A DNA stretch of 42,070 nt, from the NCBI GenBank assembly GCA_963205415.1, contig CAUJJS010000201.1, positions 1 to 42,070 of the forward strand, given 5' to 3'. The translations under genes were made by a program, and so were the position numbers. The stretch's first letter is position 1, and every line of letters begins with the position of its first letter. Positions 35,109 to 42,070 of this stretch are shown here, piece after piece. The notes below the pieces were generated by a model, which ran no database searches, was not told the DNA's origin, and saw only the letters and a list, made by a program, of their open reading frames with translations. The stretch is from Pseudomonadota bacterium (lineage in GTDB: Bacteria > Pseudomonadota > Gammaproteobacteria > Xanthomonadales > Xanthomonadaceae).

Positions 35109-35273
35109 ATGGGTAAAGGTGATCGCAGGACCGCGAAAGGCAAACGGTATTCCAGCAGCTACGGCAACAGCCGTCCGCATCGCGCAGGTGCGGCACCCGC
35201 TGCTGCTGCGCCCGTCGCCGCGCCGGTGAAGGCGCCGGCCGCACGCAAGACGGCCGCCAAGAAGAAAGCCTGA
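35109..35273 (+). CDS. 30S ribosomal protein THX (bTHX)
   Basis: This 54-aa basic protein begins MGKGDRRTAKGKRYSSSYGN, clearly matching the THX family (Thermus Thx begins MGKGDRRT). THX sits in the head of the small subunit and stabilises 16S rRNA. After the conserved SRPHR the chain carries an Ala/Pro/Lys tail ending RKTAAKKKA, longer than Thermus Thx. The ATG has a strong Shine-Dalgarno AAGGAG (35097-35102). A rho-independent terminator follows at 35296-35320, so it can be a single-gene unit. It is short and easily missed by gene callers. Confidence 0.93.
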   Translation: MGKGDRRTAKGKRYSSSYGNSRPHRAGAAPAAAAPVAAPVKAPAARKTAAKKKA

Positions 35274-35295
35274 AACGCGCTGGTGAGGTCAACGG

Positions 35296-35320
35296 AACGC
35301 CCTGCATCGCAGGGCGTTTT
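35296..35320 (+). terminator. Rho-independent terminator of thx
   Basis: AACGCCCTGC pairs with GCAGGGCGTT around ATC, followed by TTTT. It lies 23 nt after the thx stop. Confidence 0.9.
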
Positions 35321-35393
35321 GCTTTGGGGCTGTCTGAACAAGCCGACATTTGTTCGATAGGGGTCGGGAACGGCCAAGCCGTCCCCGCCCTCC

Positions 35394-35427
35394 GAACCGT
35401 GCGTGCGGTTCTCCCGCACACGGCTCT
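35394..35427 (-). ncRNA. Group II intron domain V
   Basis: The minus strand reads GAGCCGTGTGCGG-GAGA-ACCGCACGCACGGTTC. It has the AGC catalytic triad, a GAGA-type tetraloop, the two-base bulge CG and paired stems of the normal length. This catalytic hairpin is the best single marker of the intron; the RT stop is 17 nt upstream. Confidence 0.9.
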
Positions 35428-35443
35428 CCAGTGGGTGGTTGCT

Positions 35444-36766
35444 TCATCGAGATCGGCACGCCGAGGCATGGGCTTCGGTGAGAGTGAAAAGCCCGAGCTG
35501 AGCGAAGTAGGCATTGGGCCAGCGCTGATGATCGGTGCGGGTGTGACCGTGGCCGCGTCGTCCCTCGTAGGAACGCAGGATCGAACGCAGACGACGTCGG
35601 ACGAAACCGTCGAGTTTGCGGAAGGTCATCGGGTGCGCATGTTTGAAGTAGTGGAACCAGCCCCGCAACAGCGGGTTAAGCTCTGCAATGATGCTCGCCA
35701 TCGAACGCCCCTTGGTGCGCGGCGTCTTGTGGCGGAGTTTTTGCGTCATCGCGTTCCAACTCTTCTTGCGCACCCGGCGTTGACCTGCCTCGAACCGATA
35801 ACCGAGAAAGTCGAATCCTTGTCCGACCTGCCGGCAATCGCCCACGTGGGTTTTGTCCGCATGCAGGGTCAACCCATTGGCCTCTACCCATTCCCGAATC
35901 TCGACCAACGCGCGCCGTGCCTGCTCCGCCGTCTGACACAGCACAACGAAGTCGTCCGCATAGCGCACCATCCGATAGCCTTGCTCGGCCATGAGCACAT
36001 CCAGTGGGTGCAGGTACAGGTTGGACAGCAGTGGGCTGATCGTCGCCCCTTGCGGCGTACCGCCACTCGGCGTCCAACGCGCCAGCCCCGCCATCACCTC
36101 CTGCGTGAGCCACGACGCCAACAACCGCAACACGCGACCATCGGCAATGTGCTCACGTACCCGCGCCATCAGGTCAGCATGCGGAATGCTGTCGAAGTAG
36201 CTCGCAAGGTCGGCGTCCACCACATGGCAATATCCCGCCCGCAGCAGACCGTCCACCTCGCGCAGCGCGTCCTTGGCACCCCGTCCAGGCCGAAACCCGT
36301 AGCTGTGCTCGGAAAACAGCGCCTCGAAAATTGGTTCGAGCACCATGCGCACTGCCGTCTGCACCACCCGATCCTTGACGGTCGGAATCCCCAGTGGACG
36401 GGTCTGTCCCGGCCCCTTGGGTATCTCCACCCGCTTGATCGCCTGTGGCCGGTACGTGTCGCTGCGGATCGCCGTCGCCAATTCCTCAAGGTACCGCTCG
36501 GCATGGGCAGCAAACGCATCCACGCTTTGCCGATCCACGCCCGCCGCTCCCCGATTGCGCACCACCCGTCCCCACGCCGCGCGCAGCGTCGTGGGGCGAT
36601 ACACCTTGTCAATCAGACTGAACCATTTGCCTCCCTTCACGCCGTTATCCAGCGCTGCCAACATCCGTTCCGTCCAGACCGATGCTTCCACCCAATGCCA
36701 GTCGCGCATCGGGGTGTCTTCACCTTGCGTAGCCGTTTCCGACACTTGCGGCAAGTTTGCGTGCAT
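35444..36766 (-). CDS. ltrA: Group II intron reverse transcriptase/maturase
   Basis: The 440-aa protein splices the intron RNA and reverse-transcribes it at the target. RT blocks are clear: GVDRQSVDAF, PKGPGQTRPLGIPTVKDRVV, FRPGRGAKDALREV, VVDADLASYFDSIPH, GTPQGATISPLLSNLYLH (GTPQG 236-240) and the catalytic YADD (269-272). The thumb/maturase domain follows (about 320-400), with GYRFEAGQRRVRKKSW and ELNPLLRGWFHYF. No HNH endonuclease domain is seen at the C-terminus, as in class C. The ATG at 36766 is the likely start; one 19 codons later is possible. The protein looks intact and potentially active. Confidence 0.95.
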   Translation of the reverse strand: MHANLPQVSETATQGEDTPMRDWHWVEASVWTERMLAALDNGVKGGKWFSLIDKVYRPTTLRAAWGRVVRNRGAAGVDRQSVDAFAAHAERYLEELATAIRSDTYRPQAIKRVEIPKGPGQTRPLGIPTVKDRVVQTAVRMVLEPIFEALFSEHSYGFRPGRGAKDALREVDGLLRAGYCHVVDADLASYFDSIPHADLMARVREHIADGRVLRLLASWLTQEVMAGLARWTPSGGTPQGATISPLLSNLYLHPLDVLMAEQGYRMVRYADDFVVLCQTAEQARRALVEIREWVEANGLTLHADKTHVGDCRQVGQGFDFLGYRFEAGQRRVRKKSWNAMTQKLRHKTPRTKGRSMASIIAELNPLLRGWFHYFKHAHPMTFRKLDGFVRRRLRSILRSYEGRRGHGHTRTDHQRWPNAYFAQLGLFTLTEAHASACRSR

Positions 36767-37304
36767 CGCTCTCAACCTCCCGAATCCACCTTCCTGCCTC
36801 CCTTCCCTAAACGACGTTTTGCTTCCGCCGCGTTCCGCCGTCTCCGGCTCCGGTACTACGAAGGCTCTGACTCCCACGCCCGTTCACTACGTGCGCGGGT
36901 CTCCCCGCTTACTGCATCGCAACGTCCCAACGTTCCGTCCCCAACCACAAGGTGCGCCCGATCATCGCTTTTGCCGCCACCCCAGCGTGATCGGTGAGTT
37001 CCAGGCTTCGCCATGAATGAGCAGGCTCGCCACAACACCCCGCCGAAACGGGTTCGCTTTACTACGGACCGTCGGTTCGCTTCCGGTTGCTTTCCACCTT
37101 GCCTCTCAGCAACGCAGTTACCTTCAACTACAGGGCTCGTGGCTTGCCCTGACGCGGACTCACACCGCGCTGTTACGATGCCCTCACGGGCGCACTCACT
37201 CCCGCGAAGGCGGGAGTCCAGCACCTTTGATTTCAGTGCCTTGAAGTCGCGGGCATGACGAACTTGTTCAGACCTTCGCTTTGTGGCGCAGTGGCGGAGG
37301 GGTT

Positions 37305-38528
37305 TCAGGGCGCGCGCCGCGCGCCGATGTAGAGGCCATCGAGCAGGTCGCCACCCAGCCAGTAGCACAGCTCGGCAGGCTGTCGGGCACGCCACACCGC
37401 GATGTCGGCGCGCTGGCCGACGACGAGTCGGCCACGATCACTCAAATCCAGTGCTCGCGCCGCATGACAGGTCGCCCCGCGCAGGGATTCCTCCGGACTG
37501 AGGCGGAACTGGATGCAGGCCAGGGCCATCGCCAGTCGCACGCTCAACAAGGGCGAAGTGCCCGGATTGGCGTCGGTGGCAACCGCCATGGGTACGCCAT
37601 GGGCGCGGAACTGCTCGATGGGAGGCATACGGGTTTCGCGCAGGCAGAGGAAGGCGCCGGGAAGAAGCACGGCCGTGGAGCCATGCGCCGCCATCATCCG
37701 AACCCCGGTCTCACTGCTGTATTCGACATGATCGGCCGACAGTCCATCAAAGCTTGCGACCAGCGCTGCCCCGTCGGAATCACTCAATTGATCCGCATGC
37801 AGCTTCACTGGCAGGCCGAGCGCGCGCGCTGCGGCAAACACGCGTGCGGTCTGCTGCGGGGTGAAGCCAATGCGTTCGCAGAAGGCATCCACGGCATCGA
37901 CCAGACCTTCGGCGTGCGCCGCAGGCAGCAGGGTTTCGCAAACGTGCGCGATGTAATCATCCGCACGCCCGGCGTACTCAGGCGGCACGGCGTGGGCGGC
38001 GAGGAAGGTAGTCTTGACCGTGATCCCGAGCATCTCGCCCACGCGACGGGCGACTCGCAACATGCGCAGTTCGCTGTCGCGTTCCAGCCCATAGCCAGAC
38101 TTGATTTCCAAGGTCGCCACGCCATCGGCCAGCAGGGCGCGGGCGCGCGCCAAGGCCAAATCGAGCAGTGCGTCTTCGCTGGCCGCGCGGGTGGCGCACA
38201 CGCTGGAGACAATGCCGCCACCCTGGCGCGCAATGTCCTCGTAGCTGACCCCGAGCAGGCGTTGTTCGAATTCGCCCGCACGATCGCCACCGAAAACGAG
38301 GTGGGTGTGGCAGTCGATCAGAGCCGGCGTCACGAGCATGCCGGCGCAGTCGTGAACCTCATGGGCATCTCGCAGCGTCGTCGGTACTTGCGCGTTCGGC
38401 CCGATCCAAACGATGTGCCCCTCGCGACAAGCCAAGGCCCCATCATCGATCAGGCCGTAGCCGGTGTCATCGGACAAAGTGACGAGACGGGCATGGGTCA
38501 GCAGGAGATCCGGGGCGTTGTGGGGCAT
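37305..38528 (-). CDS. hutI: Imidazolonepropionase
   Basis: HutI hydrolyses 4-imidazolone-5-propionate to N-formimino-L-glutamate, the substrate of HutF. The 407-aa amidohydrolase has the metal-binding [14 protein letters not shown] (H74, H76), the substrate loop [33 protein letters not shown], the metal-binding [10 protein letters not shown] and SADHVEYSS, and [10 protein letters not shown] near the C-terminus. I chose the ATG at 38528, which gives [11 protein letters not shown] near the start as in the family; a GTG 10 codons upstream is an alternative. Neither has a strong Shine-Dalgarno. Downstream lies the intron-carrying palindrome; upstream is the divergent yajC promoter. Confidence 0.95.
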   Translation of the reverse strand: MPHNAPDLLLTHARLVTLSDDTGYGLIDDGALACREGHIVWIGPNAQVPTTLRDAHEVHDCAGMLVTPALIDCHTHLVFGGDRAGEFEQRLLGVSYEDIARQGGGIVSSVCATRAASEDALLDLALARARALLADGVATLEIKSGYGLERDSELRMLRVARRVGEMLGITVKTTFLAAHAVPPEYAGRADDYIAHVCETLLPAAHAEGLVDAVDAFCERIGFTPQQTARVFAAARALGLPVKLHADQLSDSDGAALVASFDGLSADHVEYSSETGVRMMAAHGSTAVLLPGAFLCLRETRMPPIEQFRAHGVPMAVATDANPGTSPLLSVRLAMALACIQFRLSPEESLRGATCHAARALDLSDRGRLVVGQRADIAVWRARQPAELCYWLGGDLLDGLYIGARRAP

Positions 38529-38598
38529 GTCGGGAAGTCGGGCACTTGGCGTATTCACGCCTATCGTAGCGGCTCCACGCCTGCCGAAATCTGCCTCG

Positions 38599-38629
38599 TT
38601 GTGTCGCCAGAATCGTGCCGTGGCATAAT
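38599..38629 (+). promoter_or_regulatory. Candidate promoter of yajC-secDF
   Basis: TTGTGT (38599-38604) and CATAAT (38624-38629) are spaced 19 bp, slightly long, with TGG before the -10. It lies between divergent hutI and yajC. Confidence 0.4.
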
Positions 38630-38686
38630 TTCCGCCCTTTGCCGGCGGCCTGCCGGTGATTCATCAATCTCGACGTGAGTGTTCCG

Positions 38687-39016
38687 ATGGACTTTTTGAT
38701 TTCTACTGCCCACGCGCAAGCCGTGGGCGCGGCCCAACCGGCGCCGTGGTCTCCCTTGATCATGATGCTGGTGTTCGTGGCGGTGTTCTATTTCTTCGTG
38801 ATGCGCCCGCAAATGAAGCGCGCCAAGGATCACCGCAACATGGTGGCCGCCATCGCCAAGGGTGATGAAGTCATCATCAGCGGCGGCATCCTGGCCCGCG
38901 TCGAAGAGGTCGGCGACAGCTTCCTTCACGTCGAGATCGCCGACAAGGTGACCATCAAGGTGCAAAAGCACGCCGTCACGACGGTGCTGCCCAAGGGCAC
39001 GTTGAAAACCGCCTGA
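38687..39016 (+). CDS. yajC: Preprotein translocase subunit YajC
   Basis: YajC associates with SecDF and YidC at the Sec translocon. The 109-aa protein has a single membrane helix (about 22-42, PLIMMLVFVAVFYFFVMRPQ). The conserved cytoplasmic part RPQMKRAKDHRNMVAAIAKGDEV and VISGGILARVEEV follows, then a short C-terminus. The ATG at 38687 starts MDFLISTAHAQ; an in-frame GTG 12 nt upstream is less likely. The usual upstream tgt and queA are absent here. secD follows after 75 nt, with a CCAGCC/GGCTGG hairpin (39048-39063) in the gap. Confidence 0.95.
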   Translation: MDFLISTAHAQAVGAAQPAPWSPLIMMLVFVAVFYFFVMRPQMKRAKDHRNMVAAIAKGDEVIISGGILARVEEVGDSFLHVEIADKVTIKVQKHAVTTVLPKGTLKTA

Positions 39017-39091
39017 GCCAGCCCCACTCCTGTCCACTCCTGCGCTTCCAGCCTGTCGGCTGGTAGTGCCCCGTTCCCCGATGGTGCCCAC

Positions 39092-40945
39092 ATGCTTGAA
39101 TACGCCCGTTGGAAATACGTCGTCGCGATCCTTGTACTGATCGTCTCGACCATCTATTCGCTGCCGAACCTGTATCCGCAGGACACCGCCGTACAGATCT
39201 CCGCTACTCGTGGTGGTCAGGTCGACGACGCCCTGAAAGAACGCGTGCAAGGCGTGTTGGAGCGTAGCCAGATCGCCACCAAGTCGATCAAGATCGAAAA
39301 AAACAGCTTGATCGTGCGTCTGGCCGATCCCAATGTGCAGGTGCGTGCGGCCGACACCATTCGTGGCGAAGTCGGGCAAGGCTATGTCGTGGCGCTCAAT
39401 CTCGCTTCGACCGTGCCGGATTGGCTCACCGCCATCGGTGCCAAGCCGATGCTGCTGGGTCTGGACTTGCAGGGTGGCGTGCACTTCCTGATGGAAGTCG
39501 ACGAGAAAGCGGCGCTGGAAAAGCGCGAAAACGGCTTCGTCGACGACATTCGCGGCCTGTTGCGTGATGCCAAGATCCCCTACGCGGGGGTGGAACGCAC
39601 GCCCAACGGCATCCACATCCGCTTGCGCGACGCTACGGATCGCGATCAGGTGGCGACCCTGATCGGACGTGATGTGCCGCAGATCGAGGTCGAAGACGGT
39701 GCAGAACCCGGCGTGCTGATCGCCCACATGCGCGAGACCGAGCTGAAGACCATCGTCGACAACGCGGTCGAGCAGAACATCGGCACCTTGCGCAATCGAA
39801 TCAACGAGCTGGGTGTGGCCGAGCCCTTGGTCCAACGTCAGGGTGCTTCCCGTATCGTGGTGCAGTTGCCGGGTGTGCAGGACACCGCGCAAGCCAAGAA
39901 GATCCTCGGCGCGACCGCCACGCTGGAATACCGCGCCGCGGTCGATGGCAATGCGCAGGATGCGGTGCAGAGTGGTCGCGTTCCGGCCGGTGCGCGCGTG
40001 TACTACGAGCGCGGCACGCGCCGCCCGCTGCTGTTGTCACGGCGCATCATCGCTGCCGGCGATCAGCTCGTGGATGCGCGCTCGGGCTTTGATCCGCAAG
40101 ATGGCTCGCCGATGGTGTCGGTCACCCTGAACGCGGCCGCCGGCGCACGCATGAATGAATTCACCCGCGACAACGTCGGTCGTTTCATGGGTGTGGTCTA
40201 CATCGAACGCCTGCCGGAAACCAAGATCGTCGATGGCAAGGAAGTCCGCAGCGTGCGCGTGACCGAAGAGGTCATCAACTACGCGCGCGTCAATGGCGTG
40301 TTCGGACGCAAGTTCCAGACCACGGGCCTCAGCAGTTCCACCGAAGCGGCGGAGCTGGCCCTGCTGTTGCGCGCCGGTTCGCTCGCGGCACCGGTGGACA
40401 TCGTCGAGGAACGCATCATCGGCCCGAGTCTGGGGCGCGAGAACATCGAACGTGGTTGGGTCGCAGTCACCTTCTCGTTCCTGTTTGTGCTCGCGTTCTT
40501 CGTCGTGTACTACAAGGTGTTCGGCATCGTGACCAACATTGCCTTGTTGCTGAACTTGCTGCTGGTGGTGGCGGTGATGTCACTGATGGGCGCAACCCTG
40601 ACCTTGCCGGGCCTGGCCGGTATTGCACTGACCGTGGGTCTGTCGGTGGACGCCAACGTGCTGATCAACGAACGCATACGCGAAGAGTTACGACTCGGAC
40701 TGCCGCCCTTGTCGGCCATCGACATGGGTTACGAAAAGGCCACCGGAACGATTTGGGACGCCAACGTCACCGCCTTCCTCGCCGGTATCGCCCTGTTCGC
40801 CTTCGGCACCGGCCCGGTGAAGGGTTTTGCCGTGACCTTGTGCCTCGGCATCATCACCTCGATCTACACCGCCGTTTCAGTGTCGCGCGGCGCGGCCACG
40901 ATGATCTACGGACATCGCCGCAAGCTCAAGCACATCGCGATTTGA
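39092..40945 (+). CDS. secD: Protein translocase subunit SecD
   Basis: SecD uses the proton gradient to pull preproteins out of SecYEG on the periplasmic side. The 617-aa protein has an N-terminal membrane helix (about 8-24) and the large P1 periplasmic domain with LGLDLQGGVHFLMEVD. It then has the conserved NRINELGVAEPLVQRQGASRIVVQLPG segment, cited here as ELGVAEPLVQRQG, and five more membrane helices with IALTVGLSVDANVLINERIREE. All hallmark regions are present at standard length. It forms an operon with yajC and secF (15-nt gap). Confidence 0.97.
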   Translation: MLEYARWKYVVAILVLIVSTIYSLPNLYPQDTAVQISATRGGQVDDALKERVQGVLERSQIATKSIKIEKNSLIVRLADPNVQVRAADTIRGEVGQGYVVALNLASTVPDWLTAIGAKPMLLGLDLQGGVHFLMEVDEKAALEKRENGFVDDIRGLLRDAKIPYAGVERTPNGIHIRLRDATDRDQVATLIGRDVPQIEVEDGAEPGVLIAHMRETELKTIVDNAVEQNIGTLRNRINELGVAEPLVQRQGASRIVVQLPGVQDTAQAKKILGATATLEYRAAVDGNAQDAVQSGRVPAGARVYYERGTRRPLLLSRRIIAAGDQLVDARSGFDPQDGSPMVSVTLNAAAGARMNEFTRDNVGRFMGVVYIERLPETKIVDGKEVRSVRVTEEVINYARVNGVFGRKFQTTGLSSSTEAAELALLLRAGSLAAPVDIVEERIIGPSLGRENIERGWVAVTFSFLFVLAFFVVYYKVFGIVTNIALLLNLLLVVAVMSLMGATLTLPGLAGIALTVGLSVDANVLINERIREELRLGLPPLSAIDMGYEKATGTIWDANVTAFLAGIALFAFGTGPVKGFAVTLCLGIITSIYTAVSVSRGAATMIYGHRRKLKHIAI

Positions 40946-40960
40946 TCAACAGGTGAATCC

Positions 40961-41899
40961 GTGAATATTTTTCCTTACGACAGCAAAATCGATTTCCTGC
41001 GGATGCGCACCATCACCGTGGGCATCAGCGTGCTGCTGGTGCTCGCGACCTTCCTCCTGCTCGGCACCCGTGGACTGAACTACGCACTCGACTTCACCGG
41101 CGGCACCGTGGCCGAACTCAAGTTCGAAAAGGCCGTCGATCTCGATCAGGTGCGTGACAAGCTGGAAGAAGCCGGCTACGCCGGTGCCGTGGTGCAGGCT
41201 TTCGGTTCCGAAATGGATATCGTGATCCGCCTGCAGCCGCGTGCCGACCAAGCCAACGCGGCGCAGACCGGTGGCTCGGTGCTCACTACGGTGCAAACCG
41301 CGGACAACCCGGGCATGGTGGTACGCAGCGACTTCGTGGGCCCGCAGGTGGGCAAGGAACTGGCGCAGAACGGCATCCTTGCCGCTCTGTTCGTGATGCT
41401 GGGCTTCGTGATCTACATTTCCATCCGCTTCGAATGGAAATTTGCGGTCGCTTCGATCATCACCACGGCCTTCGTGGTGATCGTCACCACGGGCGTGTTT
41501 GCACTCAACCAGCGCGAGTTCGACCTGACCTTGATGGCCGGCATCATGTCGGTGATGGGCTATTCGATCAACGACACCATCGTGGTGCTGGACCGTGTAC
41601 GCGAAGTGTTCAAGTCGGCACACCGCCTCGACACCGCGCAGGTACTCAATCAGGGCATCAACCAGACACTCTCGCGTACCGTGATCACCTCGTTCGTGGC
41701 CCTGCTGACCGTGCTTGCCTTGTATATCTACGGCGGTGATTCGCTCAAGGGCATGGCCGAGTCGCAAATCGTGGGCATTATCCTCGCCACCTTGTCCTCG
41801 ATCTTCGTGGCCTGCCCGCTGCTCTACTGGCTGGGCACGAGCAAGCAGGACCTGATGCCGAAGGTTCGTGACGATTCGGATCTCGCACGCCGTCCTTGA
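40961..41899 (+). CDS. secF: Protein translocase subunit SecF
   Basis: SecF pairs with SecD in the SecDF complex. The 312-aa protein has six membrane helices, the early LDFTGGTVAELKFE motif and the conserved MSVMGYSINDTIVVLDRVRE region, cited here as GYSINDTIVVLDRVRE, plus a late LALYIYGG segment. The start is GTG at 40961, supported by AGGTGA (40951-40956). It is the last gene of yajC-secD-secF; 23 nt after its stop a second group II intron begins its 3' end. Confidence 0.97.
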   Translation: MNIFPYDSKIDFLRMRTITVGISVLLVLATFLLLGTRGLNYALDFTGGTVAELKFEKAVDLDQVRDKLEEAGYAGAVVQAFGSEMDIVIRLQPRADQANAAQTGGSVLTTVQTADNPGMVVRSDFVGPQVGKELAQNGILAALFVMLGFVIYISIRFEWKFAVASIITTAFVVIVTTGVFALNQREFDLTLMAGIMSVMGYSINDTIVVLDRVREVFKSAHRLDTAQVLNQGINQTLSRTVITSFVALLTVLALYIYGGDSLKGMAESQIVGIILATLSSIFVACPLLYWLGTSKQDLMPKVRDDSDLARRP

Positions 41900-41960
41900 T
41901 CGAATTCAGCGCCTTGATCGGGATAGGGGGCGATGGTAATTGACCATCGCGCCCCTCCCA

Positions 41961-41994
41961 CACCACCCGGCATGCGGGTCCGCACCGGGCGGTT
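41961..41994 (-). ncRNA. Domain V of the second group II intron
   Basis: The minus strand reads AACCGCCCGGTGCG-GACC-CGCATGCCGGGTGGTG. It has a CGC triad, an 8-bp outer stem, a 4-bp inner stem, a GACC loop and a two-base TG bulge, the standard domain V layout. The following GTGGGAGGGG is also typical of this intron group. Confidence 0.65.
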
Positions 41995-42007
41995 CGAGGA
42001 GTTGAGG

Positions 42008-42070
42008 TCAGGAGAGTCGCGGTAGACCAAGGCGGTCGAACCATGCAACGGTGAGCACGCGATGGAGGGC
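42008..42070 (-). CDS. Possible C-terminus of the second intron's RT (partial)
   Basis: An open frame entering from the right edge ends ALHRVLTVAWFDRLGLPRLS and stops 14 nt before domain V. Its position fits the end of an intron-encoded reverse transcriptase. Only 20 residues are visible, so the assignment rests on context. Confidence 0.35.
   Translation of the reverse strand, partial: ALHRVLTVAWFDRLGLPRLS

Larger units (their letters stand above)
35357..37195 (-). mobile_element. Complete group II intron, bacterial class C type
   Basis: On the minus strand the element starts GTGCG at 37195, as group II introns do. It carries a reverse transcriptase in domain IV (35444-36766), then domain V (35394-35427) and a domain VI stem, and ends CCCCTAT at 35357. 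The 1.84-kb length, an RT without an endonuclease domain, and insertion directly after an intrinsic-terminator-like hairpin all fit class C. Exact joining of the flanks restores a continuous hairpin repeat, which supports both ends. The 36767-37195 part holds domains I-III and no real gene. Confidence 0.88.
35332..37273. repeat. Small palindromic (MITE/REP-like) element split by the intron
   Basis: Perfect inverted ends GTCTGAACAAG (35332-35342) and CTTGTTCAGAC (37263-37273) bracket about 103 bp once the intron (35357-37195) is removed. Inside, near the 5' splice site, is the hairpin ACTCCCGC-GAAG-GCGGGAGT region (37197-37216). Joining the flanks gives GGGAGTGACG next to it, a form common in dispersed proteobacterial hairpin repeats of the TCCCGC...GCGGGA type. 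Confidence 0.6.
41923..42070 (-). mobile_element. 3' end of a second group II intron, cut by the window edge
   Basis: On the minus strand, ending at 41923, are a domain V and a domain VI-like stem (GGGGCGCGATGG paired with CCATCGCCCCC). The same terminal CCCCTAT seen in the first intron follows. Domain V differs in sequence from the first intron, so this is a separate intron type. The rest, including most of any RT, lies beyond the window. Confidence 0.65.

Noticed and set aside
35324..36997. 557-aa plus-strand frame across the intron
   Set aside because: It begins near domain V and runs antisense to the reverse transcriptase; no family pattern is visible.
36856..37395. 179-aa minus-strand frame at the intron 5' part
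   Set aside because: It covers the structured domains I-III of the intron and crosses the splice site; such frames are often misannotated.
41778..42048. Minus-strand frames of 74-88 aa at the right edge
   Set aside because: They overlap secF and the intron's domain V/VI and show no protein family pattern.

Overview
The window looks like a stretch of a high-GC gammaproteobacterial chromosome, most likely Xanthomonadales/Lysobacterales. The basis is the gene order ychF-pth-rplY-prs-tRNA-Gln-ispE-lolB-TPR next to the divergent hemA-prfA pair, a HutF-type histidine pathway, a RecBCD operon, a MerC-domain protein, and abundant short palindromes with a resident RAYT. The family-level placement is inference.

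Region 1 (1-about 4190) is the right-hand part of an integrated element that enters from outside the window. It has a small XRE regulator, an origin-like noncoding region (AT-rich stretch, four iterons with internal dyad symmetry, a perfect DnaA box), an AlpA-type regulator, a plasmid RepA-type initiator, an unknown protein whose start overlaps the integrase stop, and a P4-type tyrosine integrase. Together these describe a plasmid-like replicon that integrates.

Region 2 (4197-11446) is a leftward housekeeping block: TPR protein, lolB, ispE, tRNA-Gln(UUG), prs, rplY, pth and ychF. Between tRNA-Gln and prs lie two tandem, foldable repeats of about 146 bp, each starting with a copy of the tRNA 3' end.

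Region 3 (11529-18924) runs rightward: hemA, prfA, a RoxA/YcfD-like ribosomal oxygenase, a GNAT protein and valS. The first four are overlapping or 3 nt apart. Region 4 (18933-19807) is a RAYT gene flanked on both sides by the REP palindromes it presumably acts on.

Region 5 (19803-32434) holds leftward hutF, then a tightly coupled recC-recB-recD operon (ATGA overlaps) and an ABC-F ATPase. Region 6 (32444-38528) holds an S9 peptidase lipoprotein, a MerC-domain membrane protein, a 54-aa gene for ribosomal protein THX, and a complete group II intron inserted next to a palindrome between thx and hutI. After the intron comes leftward hutI.

Region 7 (38687-41899) is yajC-secD-secF, the auxiliary Sec translocase operon. 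Immediately downstream is the 3' end of a second, different group II intron that leaves the window at the right edge.
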